NCBI GenBank assembly: GCA_003169695.1
Contig: PNAS01000085.1
Coordinates: 1 to 34,907 of the forward strand
Origin: Spartobacteria bacterium
GTDB taxonomy: Bacteria > Verrucomicrobiota > Verrucomicrobiia > Chthoniobacterales > UBA10450
Reading direction: 5' to 3'
Length of the DNA: 34,907 nucleotides
Positions 25,568-34,380 of this stretch are shown here, in pieces (position 1 is the first letter of the stretch; every line of letters begins with the position of its first letter). The translations under genes and the position numbers were made by a program. The notes under the pieces are model-generated. The model saw nothing but the letters and a program-made list of their open reading frames with translations. It was not told the origin of the DNA and ran no database searches.

Positions 25568-28500
25568 TTAGAACTTCTTGTCCAGGCTCACATACCAGAA
25601 ACGGTTACGGATCGAGTAGTTCGATGTATCGTAGTTGTCGTTAAACGCGCCGAGCACAATTGGCGGACTCCGATCAAATGCGTCGTTCACGCCCACTGTG
25701 AGCTTGGTGCCCCAGAGCATCCGCTGCCAGATCGATGAGCTGTCCGCCACTGTCTGCATCACGTTCTTGCTGTCCTTCGCGTCCTTCGCATAGGTAGGCG
25801 GTGCCTCCGCTGCCGGCTTCACAAACTCGTAGCTCAACTGCATATCAAGCGTCATGTAGCTGTCGACGTAGCGATGGAGCTGGAAGTTCGGCTCCTGCAG
25901 CGTTCCCGGATCACCAACAACCAAACCATTGCCAAGGATGAAGTTGGGATCATCAAAGTAATCGCCAATGTAGTTACCCGTAGCTATGAAGTCGAACCCT
26001 CTCCATTGCCACTCGCCGCGGAGGAATGCCTTGTTGAATGGAATGCCACCAGGAGCCAGCGGAAGTGTGGCGCTAAAGTCGCCCAGGAAGTTGTGCGTCC
26101 CCAAGCCAGCGCCCGGCTCTGCCTTCCAGATAAAGATGTGGTTATAACCCCCCGAGATCGTGAACTTGCCGAAGCGTTCGGTTGGAATCTCGTAAACCGC
26201 CGTGACATCTATTCCTTCGACCAGACGCTTGCCTGCGTTGAGGTTATTAGCGTCAATACAATCCAGCGTCCCGTCTGCAAGGCGGGTTATGCCAACGCCC
26301 GGGCCTCCAGGGATGCCTGATGCACCGGAGTTTCCAGACCCACCGCCGCAGCCGTCTGGATCTATCACGCCTTGCGAGAGTAATACTTGCGCAGCGTTCG
26401 CCGCGGGTAGTATCAGATTCTGTGTAAACATCTGATATCCGTCCGCCGTCATCGTGAAGCCCGGAAGGAATTTCGGCGTCCAAACGACACCTGCTGTATA
26501 GCTGTCGGTCGTTTCAGGCGTCAGAGTTGTGCTTCCACCTTGGAAAACACCGCTCGGCGGCTGAAGCGTCACTCTGTTAACCGGGTCAAAAACCACTGGG
26601 AAGTTTTGTGTGACCGGGTTAAACAATTGGGTCGGAGTCGGGGACAAGAATGACTGACCAAACGAAGCGCGCAACGTTAAGTCGGCGATCGGTTGATAGC
26701 GCAATGAGACACGCGGGGTGCCACCGAAATCTTCGTTGTGATTCACGTTGTCAAAACTTGCGGTGCTGTTTGCCGGGTTCAGCGGTTCCTGATCTCGGTC
26801 ATTGAATTTCTCGTAGCGCCATGCAACTGAGAAATCCAAGGAACGCACGAAGGGAACGTTCATCGTTGACGTGACCAGCGGAACGGCAAGTTCAACAAAG
26901 ACTGAGTTGACCGCCTGAAGAGTCTTCGAATTGGGCGAGGCGTTAAATCCCAGTTGATCTCCATTTGCCTGCACTGGATCGGGCACTGAATGCGCGGCCG
27001 TCTCGCGATGTTCGTAGCCAGCGGCCAAATCGACACCACCATTCCATAGGTTGGGAAAGAGGTGCGCATTTAGCTTGAAGTCCGCCAGCCAGTCACGCTC
27101 GTAGAACTCTGAATGACCGAGATACGAAGCGCGTAGCGCCGCAGCTCTGTTATCGTAGGGCGCCGTGCCGATCTGGACTCCGGCTGCGTTGTAAACCGGA
27201 GCAACCCCGGCCGTGGCCGCGGCCTGACCGATGAACGGATCGAAGTTTCCCGCAGCGATTTCGGCCGCAAGCGGAGTAAACTGCGCGTCACCGGCGTCTA
27301 TGCGTAGATTGTCGTAGCGCTCGTAAACAAAGCCCGAGTCGTAGCCAAAGCGGCTGATAAACCCGTTGTCCTTGAAGTTGAAATCCCCATTGACTCCAGC
27401 GGTGTATCGATAGTAGTCGCTATCGAAGAAGGATTTGCGGAGACCCAGTTCGTTGACGAGCCGATATCTTACCTGAGTGACATCCGTCCCAAAGGGATTA
27501 AACGGTGAGGATTGCGCAACCCCAGCCGGGAGAGCGAAGGGAGAGGCCGCGAGACCGTTGTCTTGCTTCGTCTTCGAATACATGACGTCTCCGTAGAGCT
27601 GAAGGGCATCGCCAAATACCTTGTATCGGCCAGTCACATAGTAATTCGCTTTCTCCACCGCCGGGATAGCCGGGGTGAAATCACGGAAGTTGAATCGGCT
27701 CGGATCCGTTCCAGCCGGCCGGTCAAATAGCCGGTAAGAGGCGCCCGGCGTGCCGGGTGCCAAAGCGTTCGGCGCATTGTTTGTGGGGTCTATAAGAACA
27801 AGCTGTCCGAAGTTGTCGGTGCCCACGCGACCGGCGAAGGTAGGACTGTTGTTATTGATGCCGCCTTGCTGAAGCCCGGTAGGATTATTGCTCAGATCTC
27901 CAGTCGTTGCGATGGAACGATCCCGCGAGAACAGGTTCGCGCGAGAATAATATTCGCCGGCCGCCGCAATGGCGACTTTACCGTCCAAACCTGTCACGCC
28001 ACCGCGGACGTAAACCTGGCGGACATGTGCATCGTCCTCGGTGGTGTTTCCGTAGAGGGCGAACAGTTCCGCTCCTTCGTAAGGCTTCTCTCCCGGTCCA
28101 TTGAGCATGATGAAGTTGACGACACCCGAAACCGCATCCGAGCCATAAATAGCCGAGGCGCCATCCTTCAGAACCTCAGTGCGGCTGAGGCCACCAATCG
28201 AAATGGCGTTGATGTCAGGCCCGGCACCCGCATTGGTCTCTCCGAGAAACGCTCGGCGACCGTTAATGAGGACCAACACGTTCTGTGAGCCAATTCCGCG
28301 AAGGTTAATAGTCGCCTGGCCGTTGCCGCCGTTCGAATCATTTTCCGTCAAGGCGTTTCCGACGAAGGAAGGCAGTTGGCGCAACCCTTCGACCGGGGTA
28401 TTGGCGCCCCCCTTTTGCAGGACTTCCGCCGTGTACACGGTCACCGGCAAAGCCGATTCCGTCTCCGCGGTGGGGATGTAGGAACCGGTCACGATGACTC

Positions 28501-28627
28501 GTTCGGTTGTCGCTTCGGGCGCGGGAGCCTGCGCGTAGGCGCTGGCAGCCACGAGGAAAGGAAGTCCGACGCCGACTGCGAGAGCCGAGCGGAAGGATCC
28601 TAATGTGTTCAGTACGTATCTTATCAT
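25568..28627 (-). CDS. TonB-dependent outer-membrane receptor
   Basis: About 1,019 residues from the ATG at 28627, chosen because GGAG sits six bases upstream; the ATG at 28639 contains that site. The signal peptide ends near ASAYAQA. The plug domain has RVIVTGSYIPTAE, NLRGIGSQNVLVLINGRR and VLKDGASAIYGSDAVSGVVNF. The 22-strand-type barrel ends with RFWYVSLDKKF, the aromatic C-terminal residue needed for insertion. The class resembles receptors annotated for carbohydrate, peptide or siderophore uptake; the substrate is unclear. A periplasm-side KDAKDSKN insertion about 75 residues from the end is unusual. No TonB, ExbB or substrate-binding gene is next to it. A probable promoter and a strong terminator flank it, suggesting a single-gene transcript. 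Confidence 0.93.
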   Translation of the reverse strand: MIRYVLNTLGSFRSALAVGVGLPFLVAASAYAQAPAPEATTERVIVTGSYIPTAETESALPVTVYTAEVLQKGGANTPVEGLRQLPSFVGNALTENDSNGGNGQATINLRGIGSQNVLVLINGRRAFLGETNAGAGPDINAISIGGLSRTEVLKDGASAIYGSDAVSGVVNFIMLNGPGEKPYEGAELFALYGNTTEDDAHVRQVYVRGGVTGLDGKVAIAAAGEYYSRANLFSRDRSIATTGDLSNNPTGLQQGGINNNSPTFAGRVGTDNFGQLVLIDPTNNAPNALAPGTPGASYRLFDRPAGTDPSRFNFRDFTPAIPAVEKANYYVTGRYKVFGDALQLYGDVMYSKTKQDNGLAASPFALPAGVAQSSPFNPFGTDVTQVRYRLVNELGLRKSFFDSDYYRYTAGVNGDFNFKDNGFISRFGYDSGFVYERYDNLRIDAGDAQFTPLAAEIAAGNFDPFIGQAAATAGVAPVYNAAGVQIGTAPYDNRAAALRASYLGHSEFYERDWLADFKLNAHLFPNLWNGGVDLAAGYEHRETAAHSVPDPVQANGDQLGFNASPNSKTLQAVNSVFVELAVPLVTSTMNVPFVRSLDFSVAWRYEKFNDRDQEPLNPANSTASFDNVNHNEDFGGTPRVSLRYQPIADLTLRASFGQSFLSPTPTQLFNPVTQNFPVVFDPVNRVTLQPPSGVFQGGSTTLTPETTDSYTAGVVWTPKFLPGFTMTADGYQMFTQNLILPAANAAQVLLSQGVIDPDGCGGGSGNSGASGIPGGPGVGITRLADGTLDCIDANNLNAGKRLVEGIDVTAVYEIPTERFGKFTISGGYNHIFIWKAEPGAGLGTHNFLGDFSATLPLAPGGIPFNKAFLRGEWQWRGFDFIATGNYIGDYFDDPNFILGNGLVVGDPGTLQEPNFQLHRYVDSYMTLDMQLSYEFVKPAAEAPPTYAKDAKDSKNVMQTVADSSSIWQRMLWGTKLTVGVNDAFDRSPPIVLGAFNDNYDTSNYSIRNRFWYVSLDKKF

Positions 28628-28663
28628 TAGTTTCTCCATTGGTTTGGTTAGGTTTGGCGGTGA

Positions 28664-28692
28664 GGATTAACGACGTTTTAGGGGCCTGACAA
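28664..28692 (-). promoter_or_regulatory. Candidate sigma-70-type promoter of the TonB receptor gene
   Basis: On the minus strand TTGTCA (28692-28687) and TAATCC (28669-28664) are separated by 17 bases, followed by a leader of about 30 bases. Reasonable boxes, unproven. Confidence 0.35.
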
Positions 28693-28948
28693 GCCTTTTT
28701 TTCATTTTTTTTAAAATATTTTGAACGGACGTGGACAGCCTGATGTCGCCCGCCCCCCCCAGTCAAGCTTGTTTCGTCATCATTTTTGTAAAATTTTGAG
28801 AGCAAGAATCAGTCCAAAAAGCGCCGGCGTAACGACACCGTCCGCTGTGGATAATGCGCGAACGGAATCGCCCGAGCCGCGAGAGAACGGCGATTGGCAC
28901 CGATCAGAACAACTCATATTGGTGACCAGACTCGCGAACGATTTGCCG

Positions 28949-29655
28949 AACACCTCCCCTACATATTCAAATACGCTTTTTCTGCTCGGCGGCGCTCTGC
29001 TCGGAAACATCATCGACACGACCATGCGTCGATGTTGCTGATCCGCCCGTGGATCGCGATGAACCGAAATCACTTCGGCGGAATACACACCGCGTCTTTC
29101 ATTTTCACGGTGAGCAATATAGGCGGCGAGCTCCTCCCTGTGGGCCCCTCAATCGCGGTCGCCGCTTGCCTGATTTCGCCGCGGCAGATTCATCGCGCGA
29201 ACGAATTCACTCTTGCGCCGATCAAAGAAGCGGCGTGGATATTTCTCGGCATTTTCGGAACGATAATTCCCGTTCTCGACTACTGGCAATGCACGCCGTC
29301 CAGCTCGGATTGCGTTCGGATCTACAATTCTACTGGGGAACGGCCGCGCTCTCGGCGTTGCTCGACAATACTCCGCCCTATCTCACTTTCCTCGTGGGGG
29401 CGTTGGGATTGCAGGGTCTGAGCATGGACAACGCAGCACCGATGTCCGAGTTCATCGCCCGGCACGATCATTACCTCGTCGCAATTTCACCTGTTTCGGG
29501 GCACTAACATATGTCGGCAACGGACCGAACCTGCTCATAAAGGCAATCGCGAAGCGCGCGAAGATAGAGACGCCGAGCCTCTTCGGCTACGCTTTCGAAT
29601 TCGCCACTCTTGCTGGTGCGAATTTTCGTGCTCGTTTCCATCTTTTTTTTCCGAA
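28949..29655 (+). pseudogene. Decayed CitMHS/NhaD-type sodium-proton antiporter
   Basis: Four collinear fragments of a polytopic transporter lie in shifting frames. Fragment 1 is SNTLFLLGGALLGNIIDTT (5' part missing). Fragment 2 is MLLIRPWIAMNR then FIFTVSNIGGELLPVG, and continues HRANEFTLAPIKEAAWIFLG. Fragment 3 is [19 protein letters not shown] and MDNAAP...HDHYLVAIS. Fragment 4 is [20 protein letters not shown] and [15 protein letters not shown]. Frameshifts fall near 29024, 29287 and 29500, and about 100 residues appear deleted after ELLPVG near 29140. The order matches the arsenite/citrate/Na+:H+ antiporter-like family found in many bacteria. It is clearly non-functional. It fills most of the gap between the receptor gene and ribE. 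Confidence 0.85.
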
Positions 29656-29718
29656 GGTGAAGCCCAGAGATTGCACAAATTTACGCAGGCCCGAGCAGTA
29701 TGTCCTCTCCCGGAAGAA

Positions 29719-29748
29719 AATCTGCGCCAATCTGTGTTAATCTGTGGA
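29719..29748 (+). repeat. Three tandem 10-base repeats before ribE
   Basis: AATCTGCGCC, AATCTGTGTT and AATCTGTGGA follow each other without gap (29719-29748), each beginning AATCTG. They end 10 bases before the ribE ATG. No FMN riboswitch core is visible here. Confidence 0.6.
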
Positions 29749-29758
29749 CAATAAACTC

Positions 29759-30361
29759 ATGTTCACGGGTCTGATTGAAGAAGTCGGTAATGTCCTCGGG
29801 ATCCACCGGACTGATCGGGGTACGCAACTTCAGATCGTTGCGCCGCGTGTCGCAGAGAAAATCCAAATCGGCGACAGCATTGCTGTTAATGGCTGCTGCC
29901 TGACGGTCGCGGCCCATCGCGGCGAACAGTTTACCTTCGATCTCCTCGAAGAGACTCTCGACCGCACAAACTTGAAAACGTTGCGCCAGGAGAGCCGCGT
30001 CAATCTCGAGCGTGCTCTCGCGGCTGACGGGCGCCTAGGCGGCCATTTTGTGCAAGGCCACGTAGATTGCGCCGCGCGCATTGTGGCGTTGGAAAAAAAC
30101 GGCACGAATCATCGACTCGAAGTCGAATTACCTGCCGAGTTTGCGCATTATATCGCTTACAGAGGTTCAATCGCCGTCAACGGAATCAGCCTGACGGTCG
30201 CCGAAGTGTCGGAGGAAAGTTTCGCGGTTTGGATCATCCCACATACAAAATCACAAACGAATCTCGACGTGGCGCGCACCGATGATCCGGTCAACCTCGA
30301 GTTCGACCTGATCGCGAAGTACCTCGAGCGTCTGCTTGATCGTCATGTGGTTCGCTCTTGA
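29759..30361 (+). CDS. ribE: Riboflavin synthase, alpha chain
   Basis: 200 residues from the ATG at 29759. It dismutates two 6,7-dimethyl-8-ribityllumazine molecules to riboflavin. Two homologous lumazine-binding barrels are visible. The N-terminal one starts MFTGLIEEVG and contains GDSIAVNGCCLTV; the C-terminal one has GGHFVQGHVD and RGSIAVNGISLTV. The repeat of the SIAVNG phrase is the family hallmark. The tail (KYLERLL) forms the trimer helix. The stop overlaps the aroD start by one base (TGATG), so translation is coupled. No other riboflavin gene is in the window. Confidence 0.95.
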   Translation: MFTGLIEEVGNVLGIHRTDRGTQLQIVAPRVAEKIQIGDSIAVNGCCLTVAAHRGEQFTFDLLEETLDRTNLKTLRQESRVNLERALAADGRLGGHFVQGHVDCAARIVALEKNGTNHRLEVELPAEFAHYIAYRGSIAVNGISLTVAEVSEESFAVWIIPHTKSQTNLDVARTDDPVNLEFDLIAKYLERLLDRHVVRS

Positions 30362-31026
30362 TGACGAAGCCGTCGACTCCGCAGATCGTCGGCGTGATTT
30401 TCACGCACACCGATTTGCGGCGCGCGGTCCGGATGCGAAATCCACCCGATCTGTTCGAGCTGCGGCTGGACGCATTGTTTGCAAGGAGTGAAGAAGTAAA
30501 ATCCGCCATCGGGAACCTTCGCGCGCCGCTAATCATCACGGCCCGCGATCCTCGCGAAGGCGGATCAAATCAACTTTCTGCCCACAAACGCCGCGTCCTG
30601 CTTTTGCGATTCCTGCCGCACGCGGCGTACGTGGATGTTGAACTGCGTTCGACCGGTCCGTTCGTGGAAATATTCGAAGAAGCCAGAGCGAAACGTATCC
30701 GCACAATTGTCTCGTTTCACGATCTCAATGAAACGCCCAGCCGCCCGCGACTCGATGAAATCGCACGCACCGCCCAGTCGTTAGGCGCGGATCTTCTGAA
30801 AATCGCAACGCGAACCGACACACCCGCCCAAATGGCAAGGTTGCTCGATTTCTTTCAGCGACAGCGAATGGAAACAAGAATCGCCGTAATGGGAATCGGA
30901 CGCCTTGGGCGGATCTCGCGGCTCGAATTCGCCAAGTGCGGCTCGGCTTTGAACTATGCACACCTCGGGAGACCGCAAACCGATGGTCAGCTTTCGATCA
31001 CACAATTGCGACGTGCCTTGCGGTAG
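30361..31026 (+). CDS. aroD: Type I 3-dehydroquinate dehydratase
   Basis: 221 residues from the ATG at 30361; the preceding TTG is not needed. It converts 3-dehydroquinate to 3-dehydroshikimate, the third step of the shikimate pathway. Family motifs are ELRLDALF (Glu34, Arg36), the general base His120 in VSFHDLNETP, the Schiff-base Lys147 in LLKIATRTDT and the C-terminal GRLGRISRLEFAKCGS. The protein is somewhat shorter than the roughly 250 residues of E. coli AroD. It is translationally coupled to ribE, an unusual pairing of pathways. Confidence 0.92.
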   Translation: MTKPSTPQIVGVIFTHTDLRRAVRMRNPPDLFELRLDALFARSEEVKSAIGNLRAPLIITARDPREGGSNQLSAHKRRVLLLRFLPHAAYVDVELRSTGPFVEIFEEARAKRIRTIVSFHDLNETPSRPRLDEIARTAQSLGADLLKIATRTDTPAQMARLLDFFQRQRMETRIAVMGIGRLGRISRLEFAKCGSALNYAHLGRPQTDGQLSITQLRRALR

Positions 31027-31103
31027 AAGGGCGGCATCTTGCCATCTTGCCGAGTCTTCGGAGCATATATGTTATGGAGGGATATCTTCTCCGCGAAATC
31101 TAA

Positions 31104-31733
31104 ATGCACGATTCCATCACATTGCCAGTCCAAGTGCCGGTGATGCCGCTTCCGGGCGGGCTTCTCTTTCCGCACGCCCTGTTGCCGCTCCATATTTTTG
31201 AGCCGCGCTACCAGGAAATGCTCGAACTTGCCTTGAGCGAGCATCGGATGTTTTGCGTCGCGCTCGTAAAGCCCCAGCGGGCGCCATGGAAGTCGACCGG
31301 CGATTTTTTTCACATCGCCGGGGTCGGATTGATCCGCGCATGCGTGGGGCGTGGCGACGGCACCTCGAACTTGATCTTGCAAGGTTTGCGCCGAGTCCGC
31401 TTTCATGCATTCGAACAGAGCGCTCCGTTTCCAATTGCCCGAATTGAGCCGCTCAAATCCAAGGCGAGGCCCTCCGTTGAGACCGATGCCCTCGGCGCAA
31501 AAGTGATCGAACTATACTCAAAGTTGAAGGAGAATGGCCGCCAGTTACCCGAGAAAGTGGATCGTTATCTCTCTCACCTTGCAGATGCGGAGGCGCTTGC
31601 AGACCTCATGGCCGCTACATTCATCAACGACCCGCTTCGCCGGCAACAGATCCTCGAAGAACTCGCCATAAATCAGCGCCTGCGGCTCGTGATTCAATAT
31701 CTCCGCGAAGAGACCGGCAACGCGGCGGCTTGA
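31104..31733 (+). CDS. LON N-terminal-domain (substrate-binding) protein
   Basis: 209 residues without any ATPase or protease domain. VPVMPLPGGLLFPHALLPLHIFEPRYQEML is typical of the N-terminal domain of Lon proteases, and HRMFCVALVKP and GVGLIRACV fit the PUA-like barrel. A helical C-terminal part follows (LADLMAATFINDPLRRQQIL, then ERLR-like). Stand-alone proteins of this type are widespread and uncharacterised; they may be adaptors for proteolysis. It ends one base before the convergent dgt stop. Confidence 0.88.
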   Translation: MHDSITLPVQVPVMPLPGGLLFPHALLPLHIFEPRYQEMLELALSEHRMFCVALVKPQRAPWKSTGDFFHIAGVGLIRACVGRGDGTSNLILQGLRRVRFHAFEQSAPFPIARIEPLKSKARPSVETDALGAKVIELYSKLKENGRQLPEKVDRYLSHLADAEALADLMAATFINDPLRRQQILEELAINQRLRLVIQYLREETGNAAA

Positions 31734-31734
31734 T

Positions 31735-32985
31735 CTACCGAGATAAACTCGGACGCGTTTCAGTGAGACGCGCGTGTTCTTCCAGCAGATACCGGTCGGT
31801 CATCCCTGCGATATAATCGCAAATCGTTCGGTGCAGGCCTTCGCTCTCGATTCGTTTCTCAGCAGCGTCGCCCAGCAGATCGGGCGCGAGCACGTACGCT
31901 TCGAAAACCGAGCGCAGCATCTCGCAGGCCTGCTGGTTCACCTCCGCGACGCGAGGATGGTAATAAACGTTCTTATATAAGAAGCGCCGCAGCTCGCGAT
32001 TCATCTGCAGCAGTCCTTCGCTGTAAGAAATGAGCGGGACCTGTTGCCGCCGCACTTCGTCCGCGCTCCGGACGCCGGCGTTCGCGATCGCTTCGGCGCT
32101 GGTCGTAATCACGTCGCGTACCTGCATGTCAATGATGTCGCGAATGATTATCTTGTGCAGCTCCGGCTCACGGACATCGGGATAACGCACAACGACCGAT
32201 TCCTGGCTCGCGCGCCAAACCGCGTTCTCTTCCAATTGACCGGAGCTGAGGATTTCGAAGTCCACCGCGTCGTCCAGATCGTGGCTGTAGTACGTGATCT
32301 CATCCGCAAGATTCGCGATCTGCGCCTCCAGCGAAGGACACCAATATCTTTCCAATGTGGCACGAGCTTCCAGCTTGTGACCCGCCTGCCGCAAACTGGA
32401 AACATGCGCTACTTTCTCCGGCGGATCGTAAAACGCCTGGTGCTTTTGCAGGCCTTCGCAGACTTCGAACGTCAGATTCAAACCCGGGAAATTCGGATAC
32501 GCCACTTCCAGCAGCTCGACCACGCGCAAGCTTTGCCGGTTATGGTCGAAGCCACCGTGTTCCCGCATGCATTGGGCGAGTAGCTCTTCGCCGGAATGTC
32601 CGAACGGCGAATGCCCGAGATCATGCGCGAGCGCAATCGCCTCGGCCAAATCCTCGTTTAACGACAACGCTCTCGCGATTGTCCGGCTGATCGAGGCCAC
32701 CTCGATCGAATGCGTCAGCCGCGTGCGGAGATGATCACCGGTGCCATTCAGGAAAACCTGCGTCTTATATTCCAACCGCCGAAATGCCCGCGAATGTATG
32801 ATGCGCGCGCGATCGCGCTGGAATTCGGTCCGATAAGCGTGACGCGACTCCGGATATTTTCGCCCGCGCGAGGCCCCGGATTTCTGTGCGAAGGACGCGA
32901 GAACGCGAGATTCGTCCGCCTCCATTTGTTCCCGCGTCTTCCAAATCCCGGGCCGGAGCGCGGGGTCACGCGAATCATTCGTCAC
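31735..32985 (-). CDS. dgt: Deoxyguanosinetriphosphate triphosphohydrolase-like HD hydrolase
   Basis: 416 residues from a GTG start at 32985. It hydrolyses dNTPs to deoxynucleoside and triphosphate. The HD-domain metal ligands are His92 (THSIEVA), His121 and Asp122 (AHDLGHSPFGH), and the later Asp in NLADEITYYSHDLDD. AFRRLEYKTQVF and RTRLTHS are family signatures. It belongs to the Dgt-like group with a C-terminal helical region (EACEMLRSVF-type). An ATG at 32925 exists, but homology with the TREQMEADE lead argues for the upstream start. It is divergent from the glycosyltransferase gene. Confidence 0.93.
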   Translation of the reverse strand: MTNDSRDPALRPGIWKTREQMEADESRVLASFAQKSGASRGRKYPESRHAYRTEFQRDRARIIHSRAFRRLEYKTQVFLNGTGDHLRTRLTHSIEVASISRTIARALSLNEDLAEAIALAHDLGHSPFGHSGEELLAQCMREHGGFDHNRQSLRVVELLEVAYPNFPGLNLTFEVCEGLQKHQAFYDPPEKVAHVSSLRQAGHKLEARATLERYWCPSLEAQIANLADEITYYSHDLDDAVDFEILSSGQLEENAVWRASQESVVVRYPDVREPELHKIIIRDIIDMQVRDVITTSAEAIANAGVRSADEVRRQQVPLISYSEGLLQMNRELRRFLYKNVYYHPRVAEVNQQACEMLRSVFEAYVLAPDLLGDAAEKRIESEGLHRTICDYIAGMTDRYLLEEHARLTETRPSLSR

Positions 32986-33293
32986 AGTAAAGATTATTCC
33001 TCGCCGCGTTTGGTTTGCGAGTCTCGATTTGGCGATCGCATCTGTCCCCTCCTCCCTGGCCGTGGCCCCTTTTGGAAATCGACCAATCGGATCAGCACAT
33101 GGGCGAGATTGTAGCCGCAGCCTGACCAGCGCTGAATAACGGGCAAAAAAACTGCGATTGGTCCGGATCTGTGACTTCGCACGTGAAGCGCTCCCCTATA
33201 AGACTCATCCGGTGGATTTTTTCGGTGAAGAAGCATTTGCGGACTTGATCCCGACTCGGTGAATGCGAATGCTGCGCGACACGAGGTGGATCG
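32986..33293. other. 308-base intergenic region, no gene seen
   Basis: This region between divergent dgt and the GT2 gene holds no supportable reading frame on either strand. The GT2 ribosome site, GAGGTG at 33283-33288, is the only element that I recognise. Promoters for both genes are expected here but not clear. Confidence 0.6.
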
Positions 33294-34049
33294 ATGTTCA
33301 ACGGCCAGCAAATTGTCGTCGTCATGCCCGCATATAACGCGGCGCGAACGCTTCGTCAGACTTATGACGAAGTGATGGCGCAGGGGATCGTCGATCTTGT
33401 CATCCTCGTGGACGATGCCAGTCACGACGACACGGTGGCCATTGCGCGTACGCTCCCCCGTGTGCACGTGGCGGTGCATCCAATGAATCGCGGCTACGGC
33501 GGAAACCAAAAGACCTGCTATCGGATCGCACTCGCTGCCGGGGCGGACATCGTCATCATGATTCATCCCGATTATCAATACACACCGCAGCTTATCCCCG
33601 CGATGGCCTCCCTGGTCGCGAGCGGGCTTTATCCGTGCGTTCTGGCCTCTCGAATTCTCGGCGGCGGCGCGCTGCGCGGCGGAATGCCGACGTGGAAGTA
33701 CGTGGCCAACCGTTTCCTTACTTTGGTGGAGAACTTTTTGCTGGGTGCAAAGCTCTCCGAATACCACACCGGCTACCGCGCTTTTGCGCGAAGCTTGCTC
33801 GAGCGTTTGCCGTTCGAGGAAAACTCGGACGACTTCGTTTTCGATAATCAAATCCTGGCCCAGGTGCTTTGGCTGGATTGCGCGATTGGGGAAGTCACCT
33901 GTCCGGCAAGATATATGCCCGAAGCCTCATCGATAGATTTTCCGCGAAGCGTTCGTTATGGCTTCGGCTGTATTCTCACGGCTTTGCAATATCGCTGGGC
34001 AAAAATCCGCGGTGGTGGACCTCTTTTTCCCCAATTATGTGAGCGATAA
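33294..34049 (+). CDS. Family 2 glycosyltransferase (dolichyl-phosphate sugar synthase-like)
   Basis: 251 residues, GT-A fold. It has IVVVMPAYNAARTLRQTY, a nucleotide-binding LVDDASHDDT (Asp40-Asp41), NRGYGGNQKTCYRIAL and the metal-binding region HPDYQY (Asp93). The acceptor loop ends ...GYRAFARSLL. Such enzymes transfer a sugar from a nucleotide sugar to a lipid phosphate carrier or glycan. There is no C-terminal TM domain, so it is probably membrane-peripheral. GAGGTG lies five bases from the ATG. Immediately downstream in the same frame lies the remnant of a PMT/ArnT-type glycosyltransferase, which uses lipid-linked sugars. The two genes may once have formed a unit. Confidence 0.9.
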   Translation: MFNGQQIVVVMPAYNAARTLRQTYDEVMAQGIVDLVILVDDASHDDTVAIARTLPRVHVAVHPMNRGYGGNQKTCYRIALAAGADIVIMIHPDYQYTPQLIPAMASLVASGLYPCVLASRILGGGALRGGMPTWKYVANRFLTLVENFLLGAKLSEYHTGYRAFARSLLERLPFEENSDDFVFDNQILAQVLWLDCAIGEVTCPARYMPEASSIDFPRSVRYGFGCILTALQYRWAKIRGGGPLFPQLCER

Positions 34050-34058
34050 GTTGAGCTA

Positions 34059-34215
34059 TTGAAGTCCGAAAAAAATACGAGCAACAGAGTTTTGCGTATC
34101 GCCTGGTGGGTTCTCTTTGCGGTTACGGCGACTATCGCTGCCCTCATTTGAATTCGTTTACTCGGCCTCCCGCTCGAGCGTGACGAGGCTCTGCGGACTT
34201 ACCCGACTTGTAGCT
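34059..34215 (+). pseudogene. N-terminal remnant of a PMT/ArnT-type glycosyltransferase
   Basis: Starting at a TTG nine bases past the GT2 stop, one frame reads SEKNTSNRVLRIAWWVLFAV (one TM helix), an in-frame TGA at 34149-34151, then RLLGLPLERDEALRTY. LPLERDExxxxY just after the first TM helix is the hallmark luminal loop of PMT/ArnT-like glycosyltransferases (usually LPLERDEGEYAY). The similarity then fades, and no further TM segments follow before 34380. It is therefore a truncated and decayed gene. The remainder up to 34380 carries a short open stretch with no recognised homology. Confidence 0.6.
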
Positions 34216-34380
34216 GCGCCTGGCGACCGATCAACCCCACTCCGCTCTCGCGAACGAACTTCAGGGAAACATCTCTGTCTACGGGACAAACAACCCGCTC
34301 AGCGACACAAGGACGGCAACTAAATCGGCTGCCTAGGCCAGTATCCGAAGACAAGATGAAGTTCTTCCTCACAGCGGAAA

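Noticed and set aside
29656..29758. FMN riboswitch before ribE
   Set aside because: The region is only about 100 bases, holds tandem 10-base repeats and shows no RFN conserved core.
32994..33851. 285-codon minus-strand frame over the GT2 gene
   Set aside because: It is antisense to a well-supported GT2. No domain or ribosome site was seen, so it is a shadow.
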